64,000 nucleotides of DNA from Segatella copri (GCF_019249795.2 NZ_CP156891.1:558001-622000), one strand, 5' to 3'; shown: positions 8,609 through 17,810, numbered from the stretch's first letter. The notes: generated by a model from the letters alone, not told the origin. Translations and numbers: made by a program.

Positions 8609-9883
8609 TTACTTGCGTACAATAGTCTGAGCACGGTCTGGACCGATAGAAATGATACCGATCTTAGTCTCAAGGAACTCTTCTACGAAAGCAATATAAT
8701 CCTTGAACTCCTGTGGGAACTGATCTTCAGATGTGAACTTAGTCATATCTGTCTTCCAGCCCTTGAACTCCTTGTAAACAGGTTCTACATCATCGATTTC
8801 GTATGGGAAATCTGTTGTAACAGAACCATCCTTCAACTTATATGCCACGCATGCCTTGATGGTATCGAAGCCATCGAGCACGTCGCTCTTCATCATGATA
8901 AGCTCGGTAACACCATTCACCATGACAGAATACTTGAGCTGTACAAGATCGCACCAACCACAACGACGCTCACGACCGGTAACAGCACCATACTCATGAC
9001 CGAGGTCACGGATCTTGTCACCAGTCTCATCGAAAAGCTCTGTAGGGAATGGACCTGCACCAACACGTGTACAGTAAGCCTTCATGATACCATAAACATT
9101 GCCGATGCGGTTAGGGCCGATACCCAGACCTATGCAGGCACCTGCACAGATAGTATTAGAAGAAGTAACGAATGGATAAGAACCGAAGTCAACATCGAGC
9201 ATAGTACCCTGAGCACCCTCGCAGAGGATATCCTTGCCAGAACGGAGCACCTTATTGATTTCTACCTCGCTATCAATAAGTTTGAACTGCTTCAAGTATT
9301 CGATGCCCTCCATCCAAGTCTTCTCAACCTCTGTAATATCGAAGTCGGTATAACCGAGACTTGCGATGGTTTTGAGATGAGCAGCCTTGTGAGCAGCATA
9401 CTTCTCCTCGAAATTGTCAAGGATATCGCCTACGCGAAGACCGGTACGGCTAACCTTGTCAGTATAAGTAGGACCGATACCCTTACCAGTAGTACCTACC
9501 TTGTTCTTTCCCTTAGAAGCCTCGATAGCAGCATCGAGTACACGGTGAGTAGGCATGATGAGATGTGCCTTCTTAGAGATGTAAAGACGGCTCTTCAAAT
9601 CATGACCGCTCTTCTCAAGATCCTTAGCCTCACCCATAAAGAGGTCTGGAGCCAAAACCACACCATTGCCGATGATGTTCACCTTACCACCCTGGAAAAT
9701 ACCAGAAGGGATAGAGCGAAGCACATACTTCTCGCCCTCAAACTCCAATGTATGTCCAGCATTAGGACCACCCTGGAAACGAGCAATGACATCATACTTA
9801 GGGGTCAACACGTCAACCACCTTACCTTTACCTTCATCGCCCCACTGCAAACCCAGCAGGACATCTACTTTACCTGTGTTCAT
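8609..9883 (-). CDS. purA: adenylosuccinate synthetase
   Basis: 424 residues. The enzyme makes adenylosuccinate from IMP, aspartate and GTP, the first committed step to AMP. The N-terminal P-loop GLQWGDEGKGKVVD and the IMP-site segment FQGGPNAGHTLEF are intact. GTTGKGIGPTYTDKVSRTGLRVGD and the GTP-site GAVTGRERRCGWCD also match the family. The length is typical. The start 23 bp downstream of the fur-family gene suggests one transcript. I see no separate promoter in the short gap. Confidence 0.97.
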   Translation of the reverse strand: MNTGKVDVLLGLQWGDEGKGKVVDVLTPKYDVIARFQGGPNAGHTLEFEGEKYVLRSIPSGIFQGGKVNIIGNGVVLAPDLFMGEAKDLEKSGHDLKSRLYISKKAHLIMPTHRVLDAAIEASKGKNKVGTTGKGIGPTYTDKVSRTGLRVGDILDNFEEKYAAHKAAHLKTIASLGYTDFDITEVEKTWMEGIEYLKQFKLIDSEVEINKVLRSGKDILCEGAQGTMLDVDFGSYPFVTSSNTICAGACIGLGIGPNRIGNVYGIMKAYCTRVGAGPFPTELFDETGDKIRDLGHEYGAVTGRERRCGWCDLVQLKYSVMVNGVTELIMMKSDVLDGFDTIKACVAYKLKDGSVTTDFPYEIDDVEPVYKEFKGWKTDMTKFTSEDQFPQEFKDYIAFVEEFLETKIGIISIGPDRAQTIVRK

Positions 9884-9906
9884 TTTTTATCTTTTTATCT
9901 TGATAC

Positions 9907-10371
9907 TTATTCTTTTTTTCGTTTGCGAGTCATCTTGCTTTGACAGCCGCTGCATACGCCATAGATGTAAAGAGCATAAGCATCTTTACGAAAGCGCTGC
10001 ATCCTGATATCCTTCACAGCAGCCGTAACCTGCGGTGCTACAATTTCGGTTACCTTGCCACAAATCGTGCAAACCTGATGCACATGATTGTCCTCGCTAT
10101 AACTGGCCTCATACTTGGTGCCGTCTGCCAGACTGTGCTTTACCACAAGCCTCAGTTCCAGGAACAGATGCAATGTGTTATAAAGCGTAGCCCTGCTAAC
10201 GCGAAAATTCTTTTTCAGTAGCTCTCTGCCCAAATCTTCTATCGAGAAATGCTCTCCCATAGAATAAATGGTGTCGAGGATAGTGGAACGCTCCGGAGTG
10301 CGCCGGTGATGATTGCTCTCCATATAATTGTCCAAAACCTCATGAGCTTTTGCTAAAATTTCTTCACTCAT
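9907..10371 (-). CDS. Fur-family transcriptional regulator
   Basis: 154 residues. An N-terminal winged helix (about 10-90, RTPERSTILDTIYSMGEHFSIEDL, then RVSRATLYNTLHLFLE) is followed by a metal-binding dimerisation domain with HVHQVCTICGKV and a second pair CSGCQSK. That gives the four-cysteine structural zinc site of the Fur/PerR/Zur superfamily. Which metal or oxidant it senses cannot be told from sequence. It begins the fur-purA-hisS group and has its own promoter (TATCTTTG, complement of 10398-10405). A second, shorter member of the superfamily lies at 33241. Confidence 0.9.
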   Translation of the reverse strand: MSEEILAKAHEVLDNYMESNHHRRTPERSTILDTIYSMGEHFSIEDLGRELLKKNFRVSRATLYNTLHLFLELRLVVKHSLADGTKYEASYSEDNHVHQVCTICGKVTEIVAPQVTAAVKDIRMQRFRKDAYALYIYGVCSGCQSKMTRKRKKE

Positions 10372-10397
10372 AATCCTTGTTAGTTACATAAAACGCA

Positions 10398-10405
10398 CAA
10401 AGATA
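10398..10405 (-). promoter_or_regulatory. -7 promoter element of the fur-family gene
   Basis: Reads TATCTTTG on the minus strand, 27 bp upstream of the start codon, with an ATTG element about 21 bp further upstream. Confidence 0.65.
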
Positions 10406-10447
10406 CTCATTATCTACGACATAGAACAATATTTAATTTTAAAAAAT

Positions 10448-11077
10448 CTAAATTTGCCTCAATTCCTCATAGATACGCTGAACCGGAAGCCCCATCACAT
10501 TAAAATAACTCCCCTTCAACCCCGTACAACCTATGTAACCAATCCATTCCTGAATACCATAGGCGCCGGCTTTGTCAAACGGCTGATAATGATTTATATA
10601 ATAACTGATTTCATCATCAGAAAGCGGTTTGAACGTCACTTCTGTTGTTACTGAAAAGGAACGCTGCTTATGCTGGGTAGTAAGACAAACACCTGTAACT
10701 ACATGATGCGTCTTTCCGCTCAACATCTTCAGCATTCGTCTGGCATCTTCAGCATCACGAGGCTTCCCGAGAATGACTCCCTTTCCTTCCTGGTCATTCT
10801 GTTCGCCAGCTGTTGGCGCAATCACAACCGTATCTGCTGTAAGAATCAAAGTTTCTGACTCGTCCAACTCTTCAACACTATTATTTCTGTTCAAAAGCGG
10901 ACGATAAGCCTCAGCCTTTTTCTTGCAAATGAATTCTGCCACCTGATAAGCATCGAGGTCAGCAGGATAACTTTCATCAATACCACTAATCACCTTCACC
11001 TCAAAAGGAATATCCAAACCTGCCAGAAGTTCCTTGCGACGAGGCGAATTACTCGCCAAAATGATCTTATAATTCAT
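10448..11077 (-). CDS. maf: Maf-like nucleotide pyrophosphatase
   Basis: 209 residues. Maf proteins hydrolyse non-canonical or excess nucleoside triphosphates. The family signature ASNSPRRKELL is at residues 8-18, followed by the ESYP segment, the ITADTVV-type motif (ILTADTVVI) and GKPRDAEDARRMLKMLSGKTHHVVTG. The late segment DKAGAYGIQEW matches the dTTP/UTP pyrophosphatase (YhdE) subgroup rather than the 7-methyl-GTP one, though that assignment is tentative. It is the third gene of a DUF2520-kdsC-maf run. Confidence 0.92.
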   Translation of the reverse strand: MNYKIILASNSPRRKELLAGLDIPFEVKVISGIDESYPADLDAYQVAEFICKKKAEAYRPLLNRNNSVEELDESETLILTADTVVIAPTAGEQNDQEGKGVILGKPRDAEDARRMLKMLSGKTHHVVTGVCLTTQHKQRSFSVTTEVTFKPLSDDEISYYINHYQPFDKAGAYGIQEWIGYIGCTGLKGSYFNVMGLPVQRIYEELRQI

Positions 11078-11170
11078 CTATTTTAAACCTTATTACTTTG
11101 AACTTTATGATTAAAATTCAGTTGCAAACTTTCTACTATAATCTATCAGCTTTCAACTATTAACTAAATT

Positions 11171-11689
11171 CTACCAGCCAAACGCCTTAGCATCTGAAAG
11201 CCATAAGCCCTTGGCTCTCAGTACCTGTTCTACGACATCACGTCCCACACCATCACCTCCGTTACAAGCCGAGATATAAGTAGAAATTTCTTTAATATCG
11301 GAGCATGCATCTGCTGGGCAACATGGACATCCGCAACGACGCATAATCTCATAATCAGGAATATCATCACCTACATATATTATTTCCTCATCTGTAATTG
11401 AATATTTCTGCTTGAACTCCTCATAAGTCTTTATCTTTACAGAACACCCCATGAAGATATCCTCTACACCAAGATTTTCATAGCGTACCTGTATGGCATG
11501 AGAATTACCGCCTGTCAGAATTACGATACGAACACCTTTCTTCTGAGCCAGCTGAATGGCATAGCCATCTTTGATATTAACAGTACGCAAAGGTTCGCCG
11601 GCACTGGAAAGCGTGATGGTCTGTCTTGAAAGTACTCCATCAACATCAAAGATGATTGCTTTTATTTTATTTAAATCGTAATTTATCAT
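11171..11689 (-). CDS. kdsC: KdsC-type HAD phosphatase (KDO 8-phosphate phosphatase)
   Basis: 172 residues, matching the short C0-cap HAD enzymes. Motif I is IIFDVDGVLS with both catalytic aspartates. Motif II is VILTGGNS. The lysine is in SVKIKTYEEF, and motif IV is IYVGDDIPDYEIM. KdsC releases phosphate from KDO 8-phosphate on the way to lipopolysaccharide inner core. No other KDO genes are in the window, so the exact substrate rests on family resemblance. The motif-II region and length favour KdsC over phosphoserine phosphatases. It is flanked by DUF2520 upstream and maf downstream. Confidence 0.88.
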   Translation of the reverse strand: MINYDLNKIKAIIFDVDGVLSRQTITLSSAGEPLRTVNIKDGYAIQLAQKKGVRIVILTGGNSHAIQVRYENLGVEDIFMGCSVKIKTYEEFKQKYSITDEEIIYVGDDIPDYEIMRRCGCPCCPADACSDIKEISTYISACNGGDGVGRDVVEQVLRAKGLWLSDAKAFGW

Positions 11690-11747
11690 ATTTATTTCTG
11701 TTTCTAGAACTTAAATTACTAACTGCAAACTTAAACCGACAACCGTT

Positions 11748-12518
11748 TTATCTCTTGAAGTAGAATATGCTTTTGCTCATCATTTCATAAATCTGCTGTA
11801 GTTCTGGCTGTTTTTCAAGGAGTTGCATTTGTTTCTCCATTACGTTCCGATCATCACGAATAGCCGGCCCTGTCTGCACTTCAGCTGCCGAATGCGAAGA
11901 AGCCTTGTCCATAGTTTCCATAACCAGAGGACGGAGAACACTGCCAGGAATGTGATGATTTTCGAGAATCTGCTGACCTATAGCCACGCAATGATTCGCA
12001 AAATTACAAGCAAAAACAGCTGACAGGTGCAGATACTTACGATTATCAGAATCCAATTCATAGACACTACGAGAAATCTGTTCTGCCAACCTCTTCAGGA
12101 AAGAAGTTTCGAAAGCACCACATCCCTCAATGAAAATAGGAATATTTTCGAATGCAACCTTTTTATCTTTCGTAAATGTCTGCATCGGATAAAATACGCC
12201 ATAATGACGGGCATAATCTTTGAAAACATCCATCGGCATGGAACCAGCTGTATGAACAAACATCTTATCTTCTCTTCCTTTGCACAGTTCAGGAATAAGC
12301 ATTTCAAGCGCATCATCCTTCACTGAAACGATGTACAAATCTGCATCACAGACCACCTTACTCATCTCATTGACAGGCTCACAATTCACCTTCTCAGCCA
12401 ATAGAGAGGCCGACTCCCTAGTTCTACTGAAAACTTGCACAATCTGATGTTCTGATTGCGATATTTCGAGCGCAAGATTGGTAGCAAGATTACCTGCCCC
12501 AATAAACACTATTTTCAT
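11748..12518 (-). CDS. Rossmann-fold protein with DUF2520 domain
   Basis: 256 residues. The N-terminus MKIVFIGAGNLATNLALEI carries the GxGNxA dinucleotide-binding loop, as in ProC-like and F420-dependent reductases. The C-terminal half is helical and includes YLHLSAVFACNFANHC, typical of DUF2520, which resembles the dimerisation domain of 6-phosphogluconate-dehydrogenase-like enzymes. An NAD(P)-linked oxidoreductase is likely, but its substrate is unknown. It leads the run with kdsC (58 bp) and maf (93 bp). The next gene is divergent. Confidence 0.85.
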   Translation of the reverse strand: MKIVFIGAGNLATNLALEISQSEHQIVQVFSRTRESASLLAEKVNCEPVNEMSKVVCDADLYIVSVKDDALEMLIPELCKGREDKMFVHTAGSMPMDVFKDYARHYGVFYPMQTFTKDKKVAFENIPIFIEGCGAFETSFLKRLAEQISRSVYELDSDNRKYLHLSAVFACNFANHCVAIGQQILENHHIPGSVLRPLVMETMDKASSHSAAEVQTGPAIRDDRNVMEKQMQLLEKQPELQQIYEMMSKSIFYFKR

Positions 12519-12612
12519 ACGTAATTTTGTTTAAAGTTCTACTTTTTATGCAAAAATACTAAAAAATAACGATAGAGAAGCCCTTTTTCTTGCTTTTTTA
12601 TGATAAATTTAT

Positions 12613-12620
12613 TATTTTTG
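12613..12620 (+). promoter_or_regulatory. -7 promoter element just before an acyltransferase-like gene
   Basis: TATTTTTG ends 5 bp before the GTG at 12626, so the transcript would begin at or next to the proposed start codon. Either the message is leaderless or translation begins further in. Confidence 0.5.
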
Positions 12621-12625
12621 CCTTC

Positions 12626-13600
12626 GTGAGAAAATATGAAGTAGAAATATATGGTAAACTGGAAGAAATGCCGCATTTATTGGAAGGCGACTTTTTTCAT
12701 AGCTTGGAGCTTTTTCAGATTCTTGAAAAAACACCCGGCATAACCCCTTTTATGGCTGTCGCCACACAGGAGAACAAGGTGGTAGGACAAATGCTCGTCA
12801 TCCTCTATCACCGCAAATCTTTATTTCCACCTTATTTATATACGCACGCGCACGCGTATGGAGAGGGATTTTATGCACCCGATGCTGAACAGAATGCTAT
12901 TTTCCCATTGTTACTCCGCAGCCTAACTATCCACTTACACAAACGACTCTGCTTTTACATCGAGTTCTCCCGAATGAGCAAAAAGATGCTGGGTTACCGG
13001 GAATTCAGAAAATTGGGCTATGTACCTATTGCCTGGCAAGAGATACATAACTCCCTACACAGCAAACTTCCCCAAGAGCGACTCTCAGACAAACAAATTG
13101 CTATGATTGAAAAAATGAAGAAAAAGGGAATAAGTTGTAGAGAGGCAACTTCACCCGAAGACATCCATCGTTACCACCAGTTGCTCAAAAATTATTATCG
13201 GCTGAAACTTCGCCGTTTTGTTCCTGACGAAACATTCTTTCAGAAACTGAATACAAGTAGTAATGCCAGAAACGTCATCATCACCTATAAGGACAAAGTG
13301 ATTGGCGGCTATACCTGCATCTACGACCAAGGCAATGCCTTTCTTTGGTTTTCTGCATTCAAGAGAAAGACTTACATCCATCTGCATCCGGACACAATGA
13401 CCATCTGGCAAGCTCTCTCTGATGCACAGGAGCAGGATGCCCAACACCTCCACTTTATGGACGCAGGACTTCCGCTTAAGAGTAATCTCTACCGGGAATT
13501 CATTCTCGGTTTCGGAGGCAAACCTGTTACCAAGTTTCGCTGGTTCCGCTTCTACCCAAAAGTTATAAACCTGCTCCTCCACTGGCTATACAAGGATTAA
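12626..13600 (+). CDS. GNAT/FemAB-like acyltransferase-fold protein
   Basis: 324 residues from the GTG at 12626. The frame is open 12 codons further up, but that part overlaps the promoter; another in-frame ATG lies at about 12668. Two GNAT-like halves are visible. The N-terminal half has FMAVATQENKVVGQMLVILY. The second half (about 170-310) has ARNVIITYKDKVIGGYTC followed by FLWFSAFKRKTY and HFMDAGLPLKSNLYREFILGFGGKP. That tandem layout fits FemAB-like/GNAT_6 proteins, which transfer amino acids or acyl groups. The substrate is unknown. It is divergent from DUF2520 and closed by a terminator. Confidence 0.7.
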   Translation: MRKYEVEIYGKLEEMPHLLEGDFFHSLELFQILEKTPGITPFMAVATQENKVVGQMLVILYHRKSLFPPYLYTHAHAYGEGFYAPDAEQNAIFPLLLRSLTIHLHKRLCFYIEFSRMSKKMLGYREFRKLGYVPIAWQEIHNSLHSKLPQERLSDKQIAMIEKMKKKGISCREATSPEDIHRYHQLLKNYYRLKLRRFVPDETFFQKLNTSSNARNVIITYKDKVIGGYTCIYDQGNAFLWFSAFKRKTYIHLHPDTMTIWQALSDAQEQDAQHLHFMDAGLPLKSNLYREFILGFGGKPVTKFRWFRFYPKVINLLLHWLYKD

Positions 13601-13602
13601 GG

Positions 13603-13657
13603 AAAAGAGGTTCCGTGAGCCTATATAAAGCATATCCGAAACCTCTTTCTCTTTTTT
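13603..13657 (+). terminator. intrinsic terminator
   Basis: aaagaggtt (13604-13612) pairs with aacctcttt (13640-13648), followed by ctcttttttaag. It ends the acyltransferase-like transcript and may serve the convergent TetR gene too. Confidence 0.6.
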
Positions 13658-13713
13658 AAGCGTAATTACACATACGCTCAAAAAGTACATTTTGTATATT
13701 AAAGCCAACGCCT

Positions 13714-14331
13714 CTACTCTTTCAGAGCACGGTCTAGCTGCTCCAAGCCGCGCTCTGTACAGAATCCACGAATCAGGCACAAAATATAATTGTCGTATAT
13801 CTCCTGCATCGAATGAACACGATAGAGCTGATGGTGCATGATTTCCTCCATCATCACATGTCCTACGTCCATAACAACATTGAAGTCTACATCCTTACGG
13901 AAAAGCCCCTCCTTTACACCAGCCTCAAAGAAACGTACACTCTCCTCCCGTTCATGAGCATGATTTTCCTGGAAGAATTTCACTACACGAGGCATCTTAT
14001 GAACCTCCTCATAAAAAAGAACGCCCACCATCCCATTGCGCTCCATCTGCAATTTATAGACATAGCTGATAATATCTATCACATTCTTCGCTTGGGTCTT
14101 GGCGAAATTCTCTAACTTCGAACGATTTTCTTCTAGCTGACGCATCATACCAGCAAGCAACAATTCTTCTTTGTCACCAAAAATCTCGTACACAGTTCTC
14201 TTAGATACATGAAGTCCCTGTGAGATTTCATCCATCTTAACAGCTTTTACACCACGCTTATAGAATTCAGGCATCGCATAAGAGATAATTCTGTCTTTCA
14301 GTTCTTGTCTATATTGATTGATTTCTGTCAT
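13714..14331 (-). CDS. TetR/AcrR-family transcriptional regulator
   Basis: 205 residues starting MTEINQYRQELKDRII. The N-terminal helix-turn-helix spans about residues 8-55 (FYKRGVKAVKMDEISQGLHVSKRTVYEIFGDKEELLLA), the classic TetR signature. The rest is a helical ligand-binding/dimer domain. I moved the start 16 codons in from the longest frame because the extra stretch contains the promoter (TATCTTTG on the minus strand, 14359-14366). It is divergent from the malic enzyme gene, whose promoter is 44 bp away, so it may regulate that gene or itself. The ligand is unknown. Confidence 0.9.
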   Translation of the reverse strand: MTEINQYRQELKDRIISYAMPEFYKRGVKAVKMDEISQGLHVSKRTVYEIFGDKEELLLAGMMRQLEENRSKLENFAKTQAKNVIDIISYVYKLQMERNGMVGVLFYEEVHKMPRVVKFFQENHAHEREESVRFFEAGVKEGLFRKDVDFNVVMDVGHVMMEEIMHHQLYRVHSMQEIYDNYILCLIRGFCTERGLEQLDRALKE

Positions 14332-14358
14332 TTTACTTGTTTGAAGACTATTTTTGTG

Positions 14359-14417
14359 CAAAGATACAAAAAAAATCAAAAAACCATTCTTTTTTACTAA
14401 GTTTTTTTGTACCTTTG
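14359..14417. promoter_or_regulatory. divergent promoter pair: tetR (minus) and maeB (plus)
   Basis: Minus-strand TATCTTTG at 14359-14366 serves the TetR gene. Plus-strand TACCTTTG at 14410-14417 serves maeB. The 43 bp between them is A/T-rich and would be the natural operator site, though no clear palindrome is visible. Confidence 0.7.
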
Positions 14418-14490
14418 CACAAACTTTTAAATTTCGTGCGAAAAATCCACGAATATGAAAGAAAAATAAACTCTAAACCAATATATCGTT

Positions 14491-16779
14491 ATGGTAAAAA
14501 TTACAAAAGAGGCGGCTTTAAGTTATCACGAGACTGGTCGTCCTGGCAAGATTGAGGTTAAGCCAACAAAACCTTATCACACACAAACGGATCTGAGCCT
14601 TGCTTATTCTCCTGGCGTGGCATTCCCATGTCTTGAGATCCAGCAGAACCCAGACGATGCATACAAGTATACTGACAAGGGTAACCTGGTTGCTGTTATC
14701 AGTAATGGTACAGCAGTGCTCGGACTTGGCGATATCGGTGCCATGAGCGGAAAGCCAGTGATGGAAGGTAAGGGATTGCTTTTCAAGATTTACGGCGGTG
14801 TGGATGTCTTCGATATTGAAATCGATGAAAAAGACCCAGAAAAGTTCTGTGAAACCGTAGAGAAAATCGCTCCTACATTTGGTGGAATCAACTTGGAGGA
14901 CATCAAGGCACCTCAATGTTTCTACATCGAGGAGCGCCTGAAAAGAACTCTCGATATCCCTGTAATGCACGATGACCAGCATGGTACTGCTATCATCTCT
15001 GCAGCAGGTTTGAAGAACGCTCTTGAGGTAGCTGGCAAGAACATTGCCGATGTGAAGATTGTCGTAAATGGTGCTGGTGCAGCTGCTATCAGCTGTACAA
15101 AACTCTACGTAGCACTTGGTGCACAGGTAAAGAACATCGTTATGCTCGACTCTAAGGGTGTCATTACCAGCGACCGCGAAAATCTGACAGAGCAGAAAAA
15201 GCTCTTTGCAACAGACCGCCGCGATGTCCATACACTCGAAGAGGCTGTGAAAGGCGCCGATGTATTCGTAGGCCTCAGCAAGGGTAACGTGCTCTCCAAG
15301 GATATGATTCGCTCTATGGCAGACAACCCTATCGTTTTCGCTCTTGCCAATCCAGTACCTGAGATCAGCTACGAGGACGCTATGGACAGCCGCCCTGACG
15401 TATTGATGTCAACTGGCCGTTCAGATTATCCTAACCAGATTAACAATGTAATCGGTTTCCCATACATCTTCCGTGGTGCACTCGATGTTCACGCCCGTGC
15501 TATCAACGAAGAAATGAAGATGGCTGCTGTTCATGCAATTGCCGATTTGGCTAAGCAGCCGGTTCCTGATGTGGTAAACGATGTTTACCACGTTAACGAC
15601 CTTACATTCGGTCCTAAATACTTCATTCCGAAACCTGTAGATCCACGTTTGATTACAGAAGTTTCTGCTGCCGTAGCTAAGGCTGCAATGGAAAGTGGTG
15701 TGGCTCGCACCCCTATCACAGACTGGGAGAAGTACAAGCAGGATTTGCGCCAGTTGCTTGGTCAGGAAACCAAACTGACCCGCAAACTCCACGATACAGC
15801 GCGCCTTCACCCACAGCGTGTAGTATTCGCAGAAGGTGGCAACCCAACTATGCTGAAGGCTGCAGTCCAGGCAAAGCAAGAGGGTATCTGCCAGCCAATC
15901 CTGTTGGGTAACCCAGACCGTCTGAACCGTGTTGCTAGCCGTTTGAAACTTGACCTTTCAGATATTGAGATTGTAGATATGCGTGCCGATAACGAACAGG
16001 GCCGCCGTGCAAAGTTTGCCAAGCATCTGGCAGAGAAGCGTGCTCGCGAGGGCTACAGCTTCGAGGAAGCTTATGATAAAATGTACGAGCGCAACTACTT
16101 CGGTATGTCAATGGTAGAACAGGGTGATGCTGACGCATTCATCACTGGTCTTTACACAAAGTACAGCAATACTATTAAGGTGGCAAAAGATGTAATTGGA
16201 ATTCGTGAGCCATATAAGACTTTCGGTACCATGCATATCCTTAACACCCAGAAGGGTATTTATTATATCGCAGATACGCTCATCAACCGCCACCCAGACG
16301 AAGATGTGCTGATCGATGTTGCCAAGCTGTCTGCAGGTACAGTGAAGTTCTTCAACGAAGAGCCGGTTATGGCCATGTTAAGCTACTCTAACTTCGGTAC
16401 AGACAATATTGGCTCACCTGTAAAGGTAAAGAAAGCCGTTGCTGAGATGCAGAAGGAGTTCCCAGAACTCGCTATCGATGGTGAGATGCAGGTAAACTAT
16501 GCACTCAACAAGGATCTGCGCGACGAGAAGTACCCATTCTCCCGCCTCAAGGGCAAAGACGTCAACACTTTGGTGTTCCCTAACTTGAGTAGCGCCAATG
16601 GTGCATACAAACTTCTCCAGGGTTTGAATCCTGAAGCAGAGATTATCGGTCCTATCCAGATGGGATTGAACAAGCCTATCCACTTCACTGACTCAGAAAG
16701 TAGTGTACAGGATATCGTAAACATCACAGCAGTAGCTGTCATTGATGCTTACGTAGAGAAAATCAAGAAGCAGAAGTAA
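14491..16779 (+). CDS. maeB: NADP-dependent malic enzyme with C-terminal phosphotransacetylase-like domain
   Basis: 762 residues, the usual length for MaeB. The N-terminal malic enzyme part (1-430) shows [11 protein letters not shown], the [16 protein letters not shown] loop, [10 protein letters not shown] with catalytic Asp residues, and the NAD(P) loop [11 protein letters not shown]. Residues 430-760 are a phosphate acetyltransferase-like domain ([15 protein letters not shown], and [17 protein letters not shown]), normally regulatory and binding acetyl-CoA. The enzyme converts malate to pyruvate with CO2 and NADPH. It is monocistronic with its own promoter and terminator, facing away from a TetR gene. 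Confidence 0.96.
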   Translation: MVKITKEAALSYHETGRPGKIEVKPTKPYHTQTDLSLAYSPGVAFPCLEIQQNPDDAYKYTDKGNLVAVISNGTAVLGLGDIGAMSGKPVMEGKGLLFKIYGGVDVFDIEIDEKDPEKFCETVEKIAPTFGGINLEDIKAPQCFYIEERLKRTLDIPVMHDDQHGTAIISAAGLKNALEVAGKNIADVKIVVNGAGAAAISCTKLYVALGAQVKNIVMLDSKGVITSDRENLTEQKKLFATDRRDVHTLEEAVKGADVFVGLSKGNVLSKDMIRSMADNPIVFALANPVPEISYEDAMDSRPDVLMSTGRSDYPNQINNVIGFPYIFRGALDVHARAINEEMKMAAVHAIADLAKQPVPDVVNDVYHVNDLTFGPKYFIPKPVDPRLITEVSAAVAKAAMESGVARTPITDWEKYKQDLRQLLGQETKLTRKLHDTARLHPQRVVFAEGGNPTMLKAAVQAKQEGICQPILLGNPDRLNRVASRLKLDLSDIEIVDMRADNEQGRRAKFAKHLAEKRAREGYSFEEAYDKMYERNYFGMSMVEQGDADAFITGLYTKYSNTIKVAKDVIGIREPYKTFGTMHILNTQKGIYYIADTLINRHPDEDVLIDVAKLSAGTVKFFNEEPVMAMLSYSNFGTDNIGSPVKVKKAVAEMQKEFPELAIDGEMQVNYALNKDLRDEKYPFSRLKGKDVNTLVFPNLSSANGAYKLLQGLNPEAEIIGPIQMGLNKPIHFTDSESSVQDIVNITAVAVIDAYVEKIKKQK

Positions 16780-16832
16780 TCACTTCTTTTTCCTGATTCA
16801 AACAAACAGAATAAGATAATAGTATTTTCCAT

Positions 16833-16864
16833 AAACAGGTTGGCACTTTTGCGCCAACCTGTTT
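16833..16864 (+). terminator. intrinsic terminator of maeB
   Basis: aaacaggttggc (16833-16844) pairs with gccaacctgttt (16853-16864), followed by ttattttc. A strong hairpin. The 185 bases beyond it to the next promoter hold nothing I can identify. Confidence 0.88.
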
Positions 16865-17048
16865 TTATTTTCTCTACTTCACTACCCGTCTCGAAAGTTC
16901 GTCTCTTTATACTTTTGAAGATATCTAAACAAAAACAAAAAATCAACAGAATTGCAATCGATTACGCAGCCTCCATTATTAAAATAAGTTAATTAATGCC
17001 TTTGTGCGCCCACACAATAGAATCACAACAAAAATAATCAAATAAATA

Positions 17049-17080
17049 TTTGGTGATTTGAAAAATATCGTGTACCTTTG
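17049..17080 (+). promoter_or_regulatory. promoter of a second small RNA
   Basis: TTTG 17049-17052, 20-bp spacer, TACCTTTG 17073-17080. Perfect consensus with no following gene. Confidence 0.8.
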
Positions 17081-17086
17081 CAACCA

Positions 17087-17177
17087 GTTATCCTGAAAAC
17101 AATCTTTTTACCTTAATGGAAACTAATACCTATTGAAGATTTGGAGCGGTAGCCTGTGAAGGTCATCGCTTTTTTTC
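17087..17177 (+). ncRNA. small RNA of about 90 nt with own promoter and terminator
   Basis: Between a consensus promoter and a T-run at 17170-17176 lies a short stretch without a credible ORF. The terminator helix is agcggtagcc (from 17145) with ggtcatcgct (17161-17170). Its 5' region contains agttatcct, also present as ggttatcct in the small RNA at 5727. The similarity is too short to claim a family. The RNA sits directly upstream of the 22-bp repeat array. Confidence 0.5.
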
Positions 17178-17267
17178 TTTTTATACACCTTCTCCATCAA
17201 ATAGCATATAACATATATTGTCCCCAAGAAGAAAGTATACAATTAAAAGGTAATATCACTTGAGTCG

Positions 17268-17355
17268 GAAGACTTGCTGACTGCAGTGAGCAGACCTGCC
17301 GACTATAGTGAGCAGACCTGCTGACTAGGCTCAGCAGAGCTGCTGACACTAGTCA
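17268..17355. repeat. tandem array A: four 22-bp units
   Basis: Units begin at 17268, 17290, 17312 and 17334 with consensus gcagacctgctgactatagt + ga. Copies differ at one to six positions. 22 is not a multiple of three, so this is not a coding repeat. It is separated by only 10 bp from a second array with the same period. Confidence 0.85.
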
Positions 17356-17365
17356 TAACTTTAAC

Positions 17366-17541
17366 GAAGGTATCTTCTTGAACCAGAGAAGTCGTATCCT
17401 TGAACCTAAGGAGACATCTCCTTGAACCTAAGGAGACATCTCCTTGAACCAGAGAAGACATATCATTGAGCCAGAGGAGACATATCATTGAACCTAAGGA
17501 AGTACATCATTGAACCTAAGGAAGTATATTATTGAACCCAA
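17366..17541. repeat. tandem array B: eight 22-bp units
   Basis: Units begin every 22 bp from 17366 to 17520, with a consensus reading ggagacatatcattgaacct + aa. The most conserved part is ttgaacc. The first and last units are the most diverged. There are no unique spacers, so this is not a CRISPR. The array ends about 120 bp before the rplU promoter; the bases between hold nothing else recognisable. Confidence 0.88.
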
Positions 17542-17658
17542 TAAAGAACATTATACTATTCACGAGTCCCTTATCTGGTAGCAAATAATCGGTATTCTTA
17601 TAAAAAACAGGCTTTTCTGTTAAATCTTTCTAAAAAGCAATCTTTATTTCCCCAACAT

Positions 17659-17690
17659 TTTGTTCATATCAAAGATAATTTGTAATTTTG
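17659..17690 (+). promoter_or_regulatory. promoter of rplU-rpmA
   Basis: TTTG 17659-17662, 20-bp spacer, TAATTTTG 17683-17690. Transcription would start near 17697, giving a leader of about 115 nt. Confidence 0.8.
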
Positions 17691-17810
17691 CACCCCGAAT
17701 GCTCATGGATTGGGCAAATGTTACAGAAAAGTTTAGTTCGAAGGGGCTCAAAGAAGATCCGGCACAATGCAGGACGCCTCCCGAAGAAACCCGTTTATAT
17801 AATTAATTTA
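17691..17810 (+). promoter_or_regulatory. rplU leader, possible autoregulatory structure or leader peptide
   Basis: A 115-nt untranslated leader before rplU. It can pair cccc of cccc-gaa (17693) with gggg after ttcgaa near 17750. It also contains a 35-codon ORF (17699-17806) that begins almost at the transcript start and stops 4 nt before the rplU ATG. Long leaders before ribosomal protein genes often carry autoregulatory binding sites. Which of these applies here is open. Confidence 0.4.

Noticed and set aside
17268..17541. CRISPR-like array
   Set aside because: The repeats are directly adjacent with no unique spacers, the copies vary, and there are no cas genes.
17688..17810. 41-codon N-terminal extension of rplU
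   Set aside because: It starts inside the promoter. L21 has a fixed length and the standard [11 protein letters not shown] start is at 17811.
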